From positions 124,001 through 188,000 of the forward strand of contig JADKHC010000002.1 of NCBI GenBank assembly GCA_016721945.1: a stretch of 64,000 bases of DNA, given 5' to 3'. Shown piece after piece: positions 42,148 to 50,817 of this stretch. Source of the DNA: Verrucomicrobiota bacterium (GTDB lineage: Bacteria; Verrucomicrobiota; Verrucomicrobiia; Opitutales; Opitutaceae). Position numbers and translations under genes: made by a program. Numbering within the stretch: the stretch's first letter is position 1; each line of letters starts with the position of its first letter. The notes beneath the pieces were generated by a model. The model was given only the letters and a program-made list of their open reading frames with translations. It made no database searches and was not told where the DNA came from.

Positions 42148-43059
42148 TTAAGAAGCGAGCGGGCTCTGTGCTGGTTTCGGTGTCTCGGCAGGAGCCGATA
42201 CAACAGCTTGCTCGGGTGCAGGTGCGGGCGCCGCTGTCGGTGCCGGAGCAACCGGTTCAGCCACGAAGTCCTTGGTGCCGAAGGTCAGGGTGATTTCCTC
42301 GGCGATCACGGCCTTTTCCTGACCAACGCGTATGGAACCTTCGAACGTGGCCAGCGGCATTTTTGCGCGTTTCGGCTTCACTGAAATCACGAGCACGTCG
42401 CCCGGTTTGCAGATGCGATGGCAACGTACGCCCTCGGACGAAGCGAAGAAAATGGTCTTGGGATCGACGACTTTGCCTTCTTCAACCGGGATAACGCCTT
42501 CGAGCAAGGCGAGAACTGCCAGCTGCCCGATCGCTTCGATCATAATCGAGGCCGGCATCACTGGGTTGTCCTTGAAGTGGCCTTGGAAGAAAAATTCCTG
42601 TCCGCTGATTTTATATTTTCCTTGGGCACCTTGATGATTAATCGAGGCCTCGTTCAAGAAAAGGAACGGCGGCTGAATCGGCATCACGCTGCCAATATGT
42701 TCGATCGGCAGGTGGCGGGTCGGCTTTGGCGGCGGCAGGCCGCGAGCTTTGCAGTCGATGAAAGTCTTGATGTCGCCCACGGTGCGTAGATGGCGCAGCT
42801 CTTCATTATTGATCTGCATCTGCAACACATCCTCAACGAGAATAACGATTTCCATCATCGTCAGTGAGTCGATGCCGAGATCCTCGACCATGCGCAGATC
42901 GTCGTCCGCGGAGTGCAATTTCGGACGCAGGCTCGGTTCGACGAAACGTTCGATCACGCCAATCACCACCACGGATACATGGGTGGGGTCGTTAGTTTTT
43001 CTAAACTGCAGGGCAGCTTCAACTGTAGCCGAGGAGCACCGTTTCAAGGCTTCGCGCAC
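42148..43059 (-). CDS. Acyl carrier protein fused to FabZ-like dehydratase
   Basis: The 303-residue protein joins two domains. An ACP spans residues 28-105, with the phosphopantetheine Ser65 in EDLGIDSLTMME. A hotdog dehydratase spans 118-260, with catalytic His161 and Glu175 in GHFKDNPVMPASIMIEAIGQ, the same 14-residue spacing as FabZ. An Ala/Pro tail ends the protein. It likely tethers and dehydrates 3-hydroxyacyl chains for the KAS and SDR encoded next. The start is uncertain: GTG at 43059 opens the frame 27 residues before the ACP fold, and later GTG codons near residue 30 are possible. It is first in the operon and divergent from the GT at 43331. Confidence 0.85.
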   Translation of the reverse strand: MREALKRCSSATVEAALQFRKTNDPTHVSVVVIGVIERFVEPSLRPKLHSADDDLRMVEDLGIDSLTMMEIVILVEDVLQMQINNEELRHLRTVGDIKTFIDCKARGLPPPKPTRHLPIEHIGSVMPIQPPFLFLNEASINHQGAQGKYKISGQEFFFQGHFKDNPVMPASIMIEAIGQLAVLALLEGVIPVEEGKVVDPKTIFFASSEGVRCHRICKPGDVLVISVKPKRAKMPLATFEGSIRVGQEKAVIAEEITLTFGTKDFVAEPVAPAPTAAPAPAPEQAVVSAPAETPKPAQSPLAS

Positions 43060-43330
43060 AGAGCTCTCATCTTCAGCCGTGAAAGGCTTGGGAGAATTGG
43101 TTGATTGGGCCGCCGGCCCAACATGGGGTGGTTACTGCATCTGCCATGGTTAGGTCGAAGTAAGTGTCCGTCTTTTTTATTGTAAATGCTATTCTTCCCC
43201 TTCTAGCGCAGGGCTGGATGGTGTAGAGCCAGTCAGACACGTAAAAAGCCGAGGGGTTGCGGCCACGAACCGATCCTTGCGTACTTCGAATCTAGCGCTT
43301 TTGATTCCCGATTCGTCGCGGAAACCTATC

Positions 43331-44482
43331 ATGAGTGTGGCACCATCGTTAAACTCCGTTTTTCTCATCACGCATGAGTTTCACCCCAAACGGGGCGGTA
43401 TTGCCACGTTCACTGAGGAAATTGCGAAAGCGACCGCTGATCTGGGTTATGAAGTCGAAGTCTGGGCACAATCAGCCCCACCCGAGAAAGAAGTGAGCTG
43501 GCCTTTCAAACTTCATCGTCTCCCAGTCAAGGGCACGCATGATCTTTGCTGCCAGCTAAAGCTCGCACGCCAACTTATCGCCGCGCGGCGTCGTCTGCGC
43601 TACGCGACGGTTTATCTGCCCGAGCCTGGACCGATGCTCGCGATGATGATGCTTCAATTTTCCCACGCCTTCCGGCCGCATCGCCTCATCCTCACCTTCC
43701 ACGGCTCGGAAATCCTGAAGTTTCATCGCAATCCGATCACCCGCCTACTCACCCGCCGTCTGATCAGGCACGCTTCGCGGATCAGTACGCTCACCAACTA
43801 CACGCAATCGCTGCTTTGCCGTTATTTCCCGGAAGCCTCGGGCAAAACCTTTCTCACGCCAGGCGCGCTACGCTCCGATTTCGCCGTCGTACCGCCCGCT
43901 TCCACGAAGGATAAGGACAAACTCATCGTGCTCACAGTGGCCCGGCTGCACCCGCGCAAAGGCCAGCTCATCACGCTGCACGCGCTTCAATCGCTCGCAC
44001 CCCAGTTTCGCAACCGGATCGAGTACTGGATCGTCGGCAGTCAGGGCAAGAAACGCTACAGGGCCAGCCTGCGCAACGCCGTCGCGCAATCCGACCTCTC
44101 CGTGCGTTTCTTCGGCGATCTGCCCAATGACGAACTTGCGCAAATCTACAATCAAGCTGACATCTTTGCGATGACCAGTGTCGATCACGGGCCCAGTGTC
44201 GAAGGCTTCGGCCTCGTTTATCTCGAAGCTTCCGCCCACGGCCTGCCCATCGTCGCCCACACCATCGGTGGTGTAGCCGAAGCCGTCTCTGACGGAGTCA
44301 CCGGACTGCTCGTACCGCCGAACCATCCGGCCCAGCTAACCGCCGCCTTCGAGCGACTCATCAGCGACCATGTATTGCGCCATCGCCTCGGCAACGCCGG
44401 CCAGGCCTGGGCCCGACGTAACTGCTGGAAAAAATCGGCCAGCGTTCTTTTCAACAACGATCCCGAACTGGTCGTCGCTTAA
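43331..44482 (+). CDS. GT4-family glycosyltransferase
   Basis: The protein is 383 residues from ATG at 43331 (MSVAPSLNSVFLITHEFHPK), with the in-frame start at 43277 less likely. The N-terminal GT-B motif is KRGGIATFTEEIAKA. The donor domain has LTVARLHPRKGQLITL and the acidic motif SVEGFGLVYLEASAHGLPIV; this looks like PimB/MgtA-type mannosyl or glucosyl transferases acting on lipid acceptors. It is divergent from the ACP-dehydratase gene and is followed 15 bp later by the thioesterase, so these two form an operon. Confidence 0.87.
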   Translation: MSVAPSLNSVFLITHEFHPKRGGIATFTEEIAKATADLGYEVEVWAQSAPPEKEVSWPFKLHRLPVKGTHDLCCQLKLARQLIAARRRLRYATVYLPEPGPMLAMMMLQFSHAFRPHRLILTFHGSEILKFHRNPITRLLTRRLIRHASRISTLTNYTQSLLCRYFPEASGKTFLTPGALRSDFAVVPPASTKDKDKLIVLTVARLHPRKGQLITLHALQSLAPQFRNRIEYWIVGSQGKKRYRASLRNAVAQSDLSVRFFGDLPNDELAQIYNQADIFAMTSVDHGPSVEGFGLVYLEASAHGLPIVAHTIGGVAEAVSDGVTGLLVPPNHPAQLTAAFERLISDHVLRHRLGNAGQAWARRNCWKKSASVLFNNDPELVVA

Positions 44483-44497
44483 ACGCTGCTCAATCCC

Positions 44498-44902
44498 ATG
44501 CTCCAGTCTCGCGCCCAGATCACCGTTCGCTACGCCGAAACCGATATGATGGGAGTCGTTTATCACGGCAACTATCTGCCCTGGTTTGAAGTCGGCCGAA
44601 CCACTCTATTGAAGGAATTCGGCGTGCCCTATCGCGAGCTGGAGAAAGACGGATATTTTCTCCCCGTGCTGGAGGTGCAGGCCAAATATCACCGACCTGC
44701 CGTGTACGACGACACCGTCACGGTCATCACTTACCTGCGCGAAAAACCCAGCCTGCGCATCACGCTCGAATACGAAATTCGTCGCAACGAAGACCTGCTG
44801 GTCACCGGCAAAACCGTCCACGCCTTCATCGACCGCTCGGGCAGACCTGTCCGCCCGCCCAGTTCGTTCATCGAAAAAATGAACGCCCTGTTCGGCAGTT
44901 GA
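44498..44902 (+). CDS. Acyl-CoA/ACP thioesterase, 4HBT (YbgC) family
   Basis: The 134-residue single hotdog domain has the catalytic Asp in RYAETDMMGVVYHGNY. It hydrolyses acyl-CoA or acyl-ACP. Its place 15 bp behind a glycosyltransferase and opposite the KAS/ACP operon suggests release of an acyl chain made by that system, or editing of mis-acylated ACP. Housekeeping YbgC (Tol-Pal associated) is an alternative, but no tol genes are nearby. It ends 15 bp before the convergent queG stop. Confidence 0.9.
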   Translation: MLQSRAQITVRYAETDMMGVVYHGNYLPWFEVGRTTLLKEFGVPYRELEKDGYFLPVLEVQAKYHRPAVYDDTVTVITYLREKPSLRITLEYEIRRNEDLLVTGKTVHAFIDRSGRPVRPPSSFIEKMNALFGS

Positions 44903-44916
44903 GCCAACGCGGTTTT

Positions 44917-46077
44917 CTACGGCCCGGTCGGCGCACCAGCCCACCAACCGTACTCCTCAAGAACCTCGGACGAAGTCTCAACGGAGCGAGCCACCGCCAG
45001 CAAATCCTCCGCTCGCGCCCGACCCGCAAGCGTGAAAACCGCCCAAACCGCATGTACGCGCACCAGCGGCAAATCATGCGAAGCCAGACGAACCAGCGCC
45101 GTGATACAATCGTTCGCGCTGGTATTGGCCGCGACGATACAGGCGTTGCGCAACAGCCCAGCCAGCTTCACGCGTTTGATCGCTGTGCCCTTAAAAACCG
45201 CCGCAAACCGCTCCGGCTCCAGCGCGAGCAATTCCTGCAACGACAGCGACGCAATCCCCTCGCGTGCCACCAGCAACACCCGGCGGCTCTCCTGGGCAAA
45301 ACGGTTCCACGGACAAACCTCCAAACACACGTCGCAACCGTAGATGTGCGCGCCGATTTTTCCGCGCAGCTCACGTGGAATCACACCTTTGTTTTCGATC
45401 GTCTGATACGAAATACAGAGACGCGCATCCACCACGCCGGGCTTCGTGATCGCCCCAGTCGGACAGGCTTCCAAGCAGCGCGTACATTTGCCGCAGAGCG
45501 CACCGATCTGCTCGCCATCGCCAATAGCTTCTCGAACCGGCGGGTCCGGTTCCAGTTCGACGGTAGTCAACACGGCCGCGAGAAACAGCCAGTTGCCGAA
45601 ACGCCGCGAGATGAGCATCCCGTTTTTCCCGATGAAACCCAGGCCGGCCCGCGCCGCCCAGCCACGCTCCACCACCGGACCAGTGTCCACGTAATAACGG
45701 TAATCCGTCCCGCCCACGCCATAAACCGACTCCAGCGCGCGCCCTGCCTCGATCAGCGCAGGTTTCAGCGTGTCATGGTAATCTGAATACAACGCATAAC
45801 GCGCCCACAACGGCCGCTCCGCCATGCTCGAGACATCGCGCCCACCCGGCCAGTAGTTCACGCCGAGCAGCACCGCCGATTTCGCTCCCGGCAAAACCTG
45901 CTGCGGATCGAGCCGTTTGTCCGCCGAGCGCTCCATCCATTGCATATCGGCCTGCATGCCCTGCCCCAGCCAGTCGCGCAAAAACCCGCCGTTCACCGGC
46001 TTCAACTGCACAAATCGAACATCGTCAAAACCGAGCGCCAGCAGCCGCGTGCGCAATTCCTCCTGACGTGTATTCAT
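44917..46077 (-). CDS. queG: Epoxyqueuosine reductase
   Basis: The 386-residue cobalamin and Fe-S enzyme performs the last step of queuosine synthesis on tRNA. The N-terminal domain carries VNYWPGGRD and the catalytic Asp region YRYYVDTGPVVER. Two [4Fe-4S] motifs are clear: CGKCTRCLEACP and CDVCLEVCPWN. A HEAT-like helical tail (residues 300-370) binds tRNA. ATG at 46077 overlaps the shikimate kinase stop by 4 bp, so the two are cotranscribed. Confidence 0.95.
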   Translation of the reverse strand: MNTRQEELRTRLLALGFDDVRFVQLKPVNGGFLRDWLGQGMQADMQWMERSADKRLDPQQVLPGAKSAVLLGVNYWPGGRDVSSMAERPLWARYALYSDYHDTLKPALIEAGRALESVYGVGGTDYRYYVDTGPVVERGWAARAGLGFIGKNGMLISRRFGNWLFLAAVLTTVELEPDPPVREAIGDGEQIGALCGKCTRCLEACPTGAITKPGVVDARLCISYQTIENKGVIPRELRGKIGAHIYGCDVCLEVCPWNRFAQESRRVLLVAREGIASLSLQELLALEPERFAAVFKGTAIKRVKLAGLLRNACIVAANTSANDCITALVRLASHDLPLVRVHAVWAVFTLAGRARAEDLLAVARSVETSSEVLEEYGWWAGAPTGP

Positions 46078-46610
46078 CTTCCGAATTCCGCGGCTTCGCG
46101 CCGATAGGTTCGGATGACATGCGTCACGATCTCAGCCAGCGGCCGGCCATCGGTGAGGATCACCGTGCCTGCCTGCCGGTAGATCGGCTCGCGGGCGGCG
46201 TAGAGCGCACGAATGCGCTCCATCGGATCCTCGACATTCAGTAGCGGCCGATGACGACTCCCCTGCGTCCTTTTCAAAATTGTTTCCAACGATGCCTGCA
46301 GGCAAATGACCACGCCCTTCGATTTGAGCAATTCGAGCATACCCGGTTGCACAACCAGTCCGCCCCCACAAGCCACCACGCATTTTTCCGCCGGGTGCCC
46401 CTGCTCGATAAAATCCTTTTCCAACGCACGAAAAGCGGGCTCGCCCTCGTTCGCAAAAATATCGGGGATGGATTTCCCTACCTTGCGCTCGATCTCGACG
46501 TCGCTGTCGAGCAGTTGATAACCCATACGCTGCGCCACCGCGTGACCGACCGTCGTTTTTCCTGTTCCCATGAAACCGACAAAATAGAGATTGGTTTCTG
46601 GAAATTTCAT
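46074..46610 (-). CDS. aroK: Shikimate kinase
   Basis: The 178-residue enzyme phosphorylates shikimate at the 3-OH in aromatic amino-acid synthesis. Walker A is FMGTGKTTVG; the shikimate-binding Asp is in LLDSDVEIE, and VVACGGGLVV and RHRPLL (lid Arg) are present. ATG at 46610 is chosen over 46628 because homology starts at FPETNLYFVGFMG. It overlaps queG by 4 bp. Confidence 0.95.
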   Translation of the reverse strand: MKFPETNLYFVGFMGTGKTTVGHAVAQRMGYQLLDSDVEIERKVGKSIPDIFANEGEPAFRALEKDFIEQGHPAEKCVVACGGGLVVQPGMLELLKSKGVVICLQASLETILKRTQGSRHRPLLNVEDPMERIRALYAAREPIYRQAGTVILTDGRPLAEIVTHVIRTYRREAAEFGR

Positions 46611-46691
46611 AGACTCGGCTCGCAGCAAACGGCGTCACTCGCGCGATGCCAAACAAGAAAATGCGGCTCAGCCGCCAACTCGTCAGCCTGC

Positions 46692-47840
46692 TCAGCGGAC
46701 TTTGGCGATGCTCGCGAGCTTGGCCTCGAACTGCGCCACAACCACTTCCCAGCTGATCGCTTGCGCCGTTGTGCGGGCTGCGGCCCGGATCGCCGGCCAA
46801 TCCGCACGCCGACTCATCAACTCCTGCGCCATCAAAATAAATGCCGTCTTGTCCTCGAACTTGGCGGTGAAGCCGTTGATGCCGTTGCGCACATGCTGCC
46901 GCAGAGCCGCATAGTCATAACCAGCCACCACCAAGCCACTGGCCAGCGCCTCCGTCACGACATTGCCAAAGGTCTCAGTCGAACTCGCGAAGAGAAAAAC
47001 ATCAGCCGAAGCAAAATGGGCCGCCAACTCCTCACCGCGACGCGTACCGGCAAAAACAAACTCCGGATTCTTCAACTCCAACTCAGCCCTCAGAGGGCCA
47101 TCGCCGACCAGCACAAAACGCGTCCGCGGATAGATTACCCGCATGGCTTTGTAAGCCTCCACCGCGAGCCCTAGATTTTTCTCCGCTGCGATGCGGCCAA
47201 CATACAATATTACCGGTTCATCGGCCGACGCGCCCCAAGCCTTGCGTAGACTTTCCGAGCGCTTCGTCGGCGCAAAAAGCCGCGCATCCACGCCACGCGA
47301 CAACACCGCGAGTTTTTCGAATCCCTGCTTCGCGAGTTTGACCGCCATCTCGTCGGTCGGCACCAGCGTGCATGCAGTCCGGTTGTGAAACCAACGCAGA
47401 TAACGCAGCGCAAAATTCCGCCCAAAGCTCAGCCCATAATGGCCGCCATATTGATGGAAATTCGTGTGAAAGCTCGACGCCACCGGAATGCCCAAAACCC
47501 TGGCCGCCTTCAGCGCGGAGTACCCCAAAGGTCCTTCCGTCGCCACATGCACCACGTCCGGCCGGTTTTTCGACCAGCGCTCGCGCAACATCCCAGACGC
47601 CGGCATCCCGACGCGCAAAGAATTGTAGAACGGAATGGGCCAACCCGTGACCAGCCATTGGTCAAATCCTGTATTGGCATTGTGAATACGCGGGCCGCTC
47701 AACGCCTCGCCCTGCTGGCGTGGCCGGATCACCGTTAACTTATGTCCGCGACTTCCCAGACCGCTCACTAACCGACTCAAAGTCATGGCAACGCCATTGA
47801 CTTCAGGCGAATAGGTTTCGGTTACGAGCGCGATGTTCAC
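46692..47840 (-). CDS. GT4 glycosyltransferase, MgtA/SqdX-like
   Basis: The 382-residue GT-B enzyme begins MNIALVTETYSPEVNGVAMT, the signature of the GDP-mannose-dependent MgtA and sulfoquinovosyltransferase SqdX group. Other motifs are SFHTNFHQYGGHYG, LYVGRIAAEKNLGLAVEAY and SSTETFGNVVTEALASGL. Acceptors in this group are usually diacylglycerol-type lipids. It may be another lipid-glycosylating enzyme linked functionally to the cluster 2 kb away. It lies 82 bp upstream of aroK on the same strand. SqdX would need an SqdB partner, which is not in the window. Confidence 0.88.
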   Translation of the reverse strand: MNIALVTETYSPEVNGVAMTLSRLVSGLGSRGHKLTVIRPRQQGEALSGPRIHNANTGFDQWLVTGWPIPFYNSLRVGMPASGMLRERWSKNRPDVVHVATEGPLGYSALKAARVLGIPVASSFHTNFHQYGGHYGLSFGRNFALRYLRWFHNRTACTLVPTDEMAVKLAKQGFEKLAVLSRGVDARLFAPTKRSESLRKAWGASADEPVILYVGRIAAEKNLGLAVEAYKAMRVIYPRTRFVLVGDGPLRAELELKNPEFVFAGTRRGEELAAHFASADVFLFASSTETFGNVVTEALASGLVVAGYDYAALRQHVRNGINGFTAKFEDKTAFILMAQELMSRRADWPAIRAAARTTAQAISWEVVVAQFEAKLASIAKVR

Positions 47841-47910
47841 GTGGGGGTTCTGCCCTAGCGCAAACGACTGGCAAGTTTAAAATCTACCTTTTTTGTAGCG
47901 TTTGGGTGAC

Positions 47911-47942
47911 AAAAAAACCCTCCGTTTTTTGCGGAGGGTTTT
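47911..47942 (-). terminator. Terminator after the FKBP gene
   Basis: On the minus strand AACCCTCCGC pairs with its reverse complement GCGGAGGGTT across an A-rich loop, followed by T7. Confidence 0.88.
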
Positions 47943-47966
47943 GTAGAGCTAAAATCTTCTGGCTGT

Positions 47967-48764
47967 TTACTTTTTGGCTTCGGGCTTGGCCGAAGGCGCG
48001 GGTGGTGTCGCAGGAACAGGGGCCGGGGCTGGAGCCGGGGCTTTGAAGTCGAGTAATTCAACTTCGAATACGAGCGTCGAATTCGGTGGAATTCCCTGAT
48101 TACCCTCTTCGCCATAACCGAGCTGCGCCGGAACATAGAGCTTCAGCTTGCCGCCTTTATTGATCTTCTGGATGCCTTCCGTCCAGCCGGGGATAACACG
48201 GTTCAACTGGAACTCGATAGGTTCGCCGCCGACGTTGGAGTCAAACTTGGTACCGTTGGCGAGAGTGCCAGTGTAGAAAACCTTCACGGTGTCGGTCGCC
48301 TTCGGGAAATCTCCGGTGCCGGGTTTCACGATTTCATAGGCCAGACCGCTCGGGAGAACTGTGACGCCCGGCTTGGCTTTGACTTCGGCCATGAACTTCT
48401 CGCCCTCGACCTTGCCCTGTTCCTTCATTTTGGCGTGGTAGCTCTTCTGCTTCGCTTCCATAAATTTGCCAATCTCGGGCCCGATCTTTTCAAGCTCGTA
48501 CGGCGTTTCTTTCCCAGCGGCCGCCGTGTAGATACCTTTGACGAGCAGGTCCACTTGTTCTTTGGAAAAGCCGAGTTCCGCAAAACCGTTCTGCTTGCCG
48601 AGGAACCAGCCTAGAGTTTCGAGGACTTGAGCCTCAGTGTATTGGACGGTCGGCTGAGCGGCAGGAGCAACTGCACCGGCCGGTTTCACGTCTTGAGCGC
48701 GAAGCGAGGCGACAGCGCTGATTGCAACGAAGAGAGCGGCTGAGAGCGTGGGTTTCAATTTCAT
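47967..48764 (-). CDS. FKBP-type peptidyl-prolyl isomerase (FklB/Mip type)
   Basis: The 265-residue exported isomerase has a signal peptide (to SLRAQ, about residue 23). An N-terminal helical dimerisation domain (residues 40-125) and a C-terminal FKBP domain (130-240) follow. The FKBP landmarks are VKVFYTGTLANGTKFDS, VIPGWTEGIQKI and IPPNSTLVFEVELL. An Ala/Pro/Lys tail ends the protein. It assists folding of periplasmic or outer-membrane proteins. It is monocistronic with a downstream terminator. Confidence 0.92.
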   Translation of the reverse strand: MKLKPTLSAALFVAISAVASLRAQDVKPAGAVAPAAQPTVQYTEAQVLETLGWFLGKQNGFAELGFSKEQVDLLVKGIYTAAAGKETPYELEKIGPEIGKFMEAKQKSYHAKMKEQGKVEGEKFMAEVKAKPGVTVLPSGLAYEIVKPGTGDFPKATDTVKVFYTGTLANGTKFDSNVGGEPIEFQLNRVIPGWTEGIQKINKGGKLKLYVPAQLGYGEEGNQGIPPNSTLVFEVELLDFKAPAPAPAPVPATPPAPSAKPEAKK

Positions 48765-48976
48765 GCGTTATATGAGGTGTGTGTATGGAAACAGTGGCGG
48801 GGATTTTGTGCCAAGAAAAGTAACGTAATTGCCGAAACCCCTTGGTAAATGCAATCAATTCCGAGTGCCTCGTTCGTCAATAGCTCAGAGGTGAAAGCCA
48901 TCTGCAATTTCCAATCCGAGCACCCCTCCCGAGGTTCGCGACGACGAACGATTGTTACGACGAAGAACCCAAGCCA

Positions 48977-49726
48977 TCACCACAACAACCGCATCGCACC
49001 TAAAGCGCTCAGGCCGAGCGCCAGGTTTTCGAACCATTTCTGGTTGATGCGCGTGAGCAGCCAGCGTCCAGCGAAAGTTCCAGCCAGTACGGCCGGGGCG
49101 AGAAAAAGATTAAATTTCACGCTATCCGCCGTGATCAGGCCGAGGTTAACCATAAACGGCACCTTGAACCAATTCAGCAGCATGAAAAATACTGCGCCCG
49201 TGCCGACGAATTCCATCTTCGGCAGGTGCATCGCGAGCAGATAAATCGCCATCAATGGTCCGGCCGCGTTCGCGACCAGTGTCGTGAATCCCGCCAACAC
49301 GCCGATTGTAGGAGCGAACCACCAGACATGCACCAACTCAACGCCAGGTCCGGCGAGTTTCTCCTGTCGGCGGCGCCACACGTGAAGAATCACCAGCCCG
49401 ACGATGATCAGGCCGATAAGTTTCGCCGTTTGCCAGTCGTTGATCCGGCCCATAGCGAAATATCCGGTCAGCACACCCGCCGCCGTCCAAGGGAAAAGTT
49501 TCCACAGGTGCGACCACTGCGTGTGTCTCCGGTAATTCAATACAGCGACCAAGTCGCCAAAGATCAGCAGCGGCAACACGAAGCCGGTTGACTCACGCGT
49601 GCTCGGCAGCACTTGCGCAAAAATCACGACTGGCAAAAAGCCCATGCCGGTGATGCCGCCCTTCGACACGCCGACCAGCACGGCCGCAAGCGCAGCCACA
49701 GCCCATTGCCAGATTTCGAAATTCAC
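48977..49726 (-). CDS. TauE/SafE-family membrane permease
   Basis: The 249-residue protein has about eight membrane helices and the two family repeats VGVSKGGITGMGFLPVV and FTTLVANAAGPLMAIYLL. The family exports or imports sulfur-containing and organic anions; the substrate is unknown. The ATG overlaps the recF stop by 4 bp, an unusual partner for recF. The cysteine desulfurase upstream makes a sulfur-related role conceivable. Confidence 0.88.
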   Translation of the reverse strand: MNFEIWQWAVAALAAVLVGVSKGGITGMGFLPVVIFAQVLPSTRESTGFVLPLLIFGDLVAVLNYRRHTQWSHLWKLFPWTAAGVLTGYFAMGRINDWQTAKLIGLIIVGLVILHVWRRRQEKLAGPGVELVHVWWFAPTIGVLAGFTTLVANAAGPLMAIYLLAMHLPKMEFVGTGAVFFMLLNWFKVPFMVNLGLITADSVKFNLFLAPAVLAGTFAGRWLLTRINQKWFENLALGLSALGAMRLLW

Positions 49727-50817
49727 CGGAGCGAATCTCGATTTTCGATCTCGGTAAACTGGCCGCTATCGACCTTGAAAATCTGCCAGTCACCCAGCTC
49801 TGCATCGGGAAATCCCGTGCCCGTCGCGATCACCTGACAATCGAAACCCAGCGCAGTCCAAAAACGTTTGCGGCGATCCTGATCGAGTTCGCCCAACACA
49901 TCGTCAGCAAGCACCACTGGTTGCACGCCCGAGCGTTCGTGAAAGTAGTTCACCTGCGCCAGTCGCAACGCCAGCGCGAGGCTGCGCTGTTGCCCTTCGG
50001 AGCCGTAGTCGCGCACCGCGTGGCGCCCGAAGAGCAGATCAAAATCGTCGCGATGCGGTCCCGTACTGGTGGTTTTAAGTAGTTGGTCACGTCCTCGGTT
50101 TTTCGCAAACACAGCGGTCCAACCCTTCGTGTCCGTCTGATCCAGATCGGGTTGATATTGCATGGTGACGCGCTCTTTTTCGCCGGCGATGGCGGTGTAC
50201 GCGTCGGCGACGTATCCACTTAATACCTTCACGTTGGCAGCGCGTTTCTGCACGATCTGAGCGGCCGCCGTGGCCAGCGGCAACTCAAACGCCGAAAACT
50301 CCAGCGGCGTGGCTCCACTCTTCAGCAGACGATTCCGGTCAAGCACCGCGCGGTGATATTGTTGCAGTAATTGCAGGTAACCCGTGTCCATCGCCGCGAT
50401 CGTGAGATCGAGCCAGCGACGACGAAACGCTGGAGCACCGCGCACGAGTTGCTGGTCTTGCGAGGAAAAAACAACGGTCGGAAAGCGCCCGAGATATTCG
50501 CTAAACTTCGTCACCCACTCGCCGTCGCAAGTCACCTCTTTGCCTTGCGGCCGCAGCTTGATCGTGACGCCAGTGTCATCGAGCAGTTCGTGCTCCAATT
50601 CGTAAGCGATGCCAGCACCAGTTTGCCCGTGGCCAATCAGCAAACTCTGATCGCTCGTACGAAAAGACCGCAACGCCGTCAGATAGCTCACCGCTTCGAG
50701 CAGGTTGGTTTTACCCTGACCGTTTTGCCCAATAAAAAACTGCTGCCGCCCCACCAGCGTAAGCTCGGCGAGCGGGATATTGCGAAAATGTTCCAGGGTG
50801 ATCCGGCTGAGGCGCAT
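49723..50817 (-). CDS. recF: DNA replication and repair protein RecF
   Basis: The 364-residue SMC-like ATPase loads RecA at gaps in recombinational repair. It begins MRLSRITLEHFRNIPLAELT. Walker A is GQNGQGKTNLLEAV, the ABC-signature region is YGSEGQQRSLALALRLA, and Walker B is VVLADDVLGELD. It is not next to dnaA-dnaN-gyrB as in many bacteria. Here its ATG shares a base with the cysteine desulfurase stop, and its stop overlaps the permease start. Confidence 0.95.
   Translation of the reverse strand: MRLSRITLEHFRNIPLAELTLVGRQQFFIGQNGQGKTNLLEAVSYLTALRSFRTSDQSLLIGHGQTGAGIAYELEHELLDDTGVTIKLRPQGKEVTCDGEWVTKFSEYLGRFPTVVFSSQDQQLVRGAPAFRRRWLDLTIAAMDTGYLQLLQQYHRAVLDRNRLLKSGATPLEFSAFELPLATAAAQIVQKRAANVKVLSGYVADAYTAIAGEKERVTMQYQPDLDQTDTKGWTAVFAKNRGRDQLLKTTSTGPHRDDFDLLFGRHAVRDYGSEGQQRSLALALRLAQVNYFHERSGVQPVVLADDVLGELDQDRRKRFWTALGFDCQVIATGTGFPDAELGDWQIFKVDSGQFTEIENRDSLR

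Noticed and set aside
33954..44902. Aryl-polyene or flexirubin pigment cluster
   Set aside because: KAS, ACP, dehydratase, SDR and thioesterase fit, but the aromatic starter genes (ammonia lyase, AMP ligase) and paired KAS/CLF are missing, while an SPT-like enzyme and five glycosyltransferases are present.
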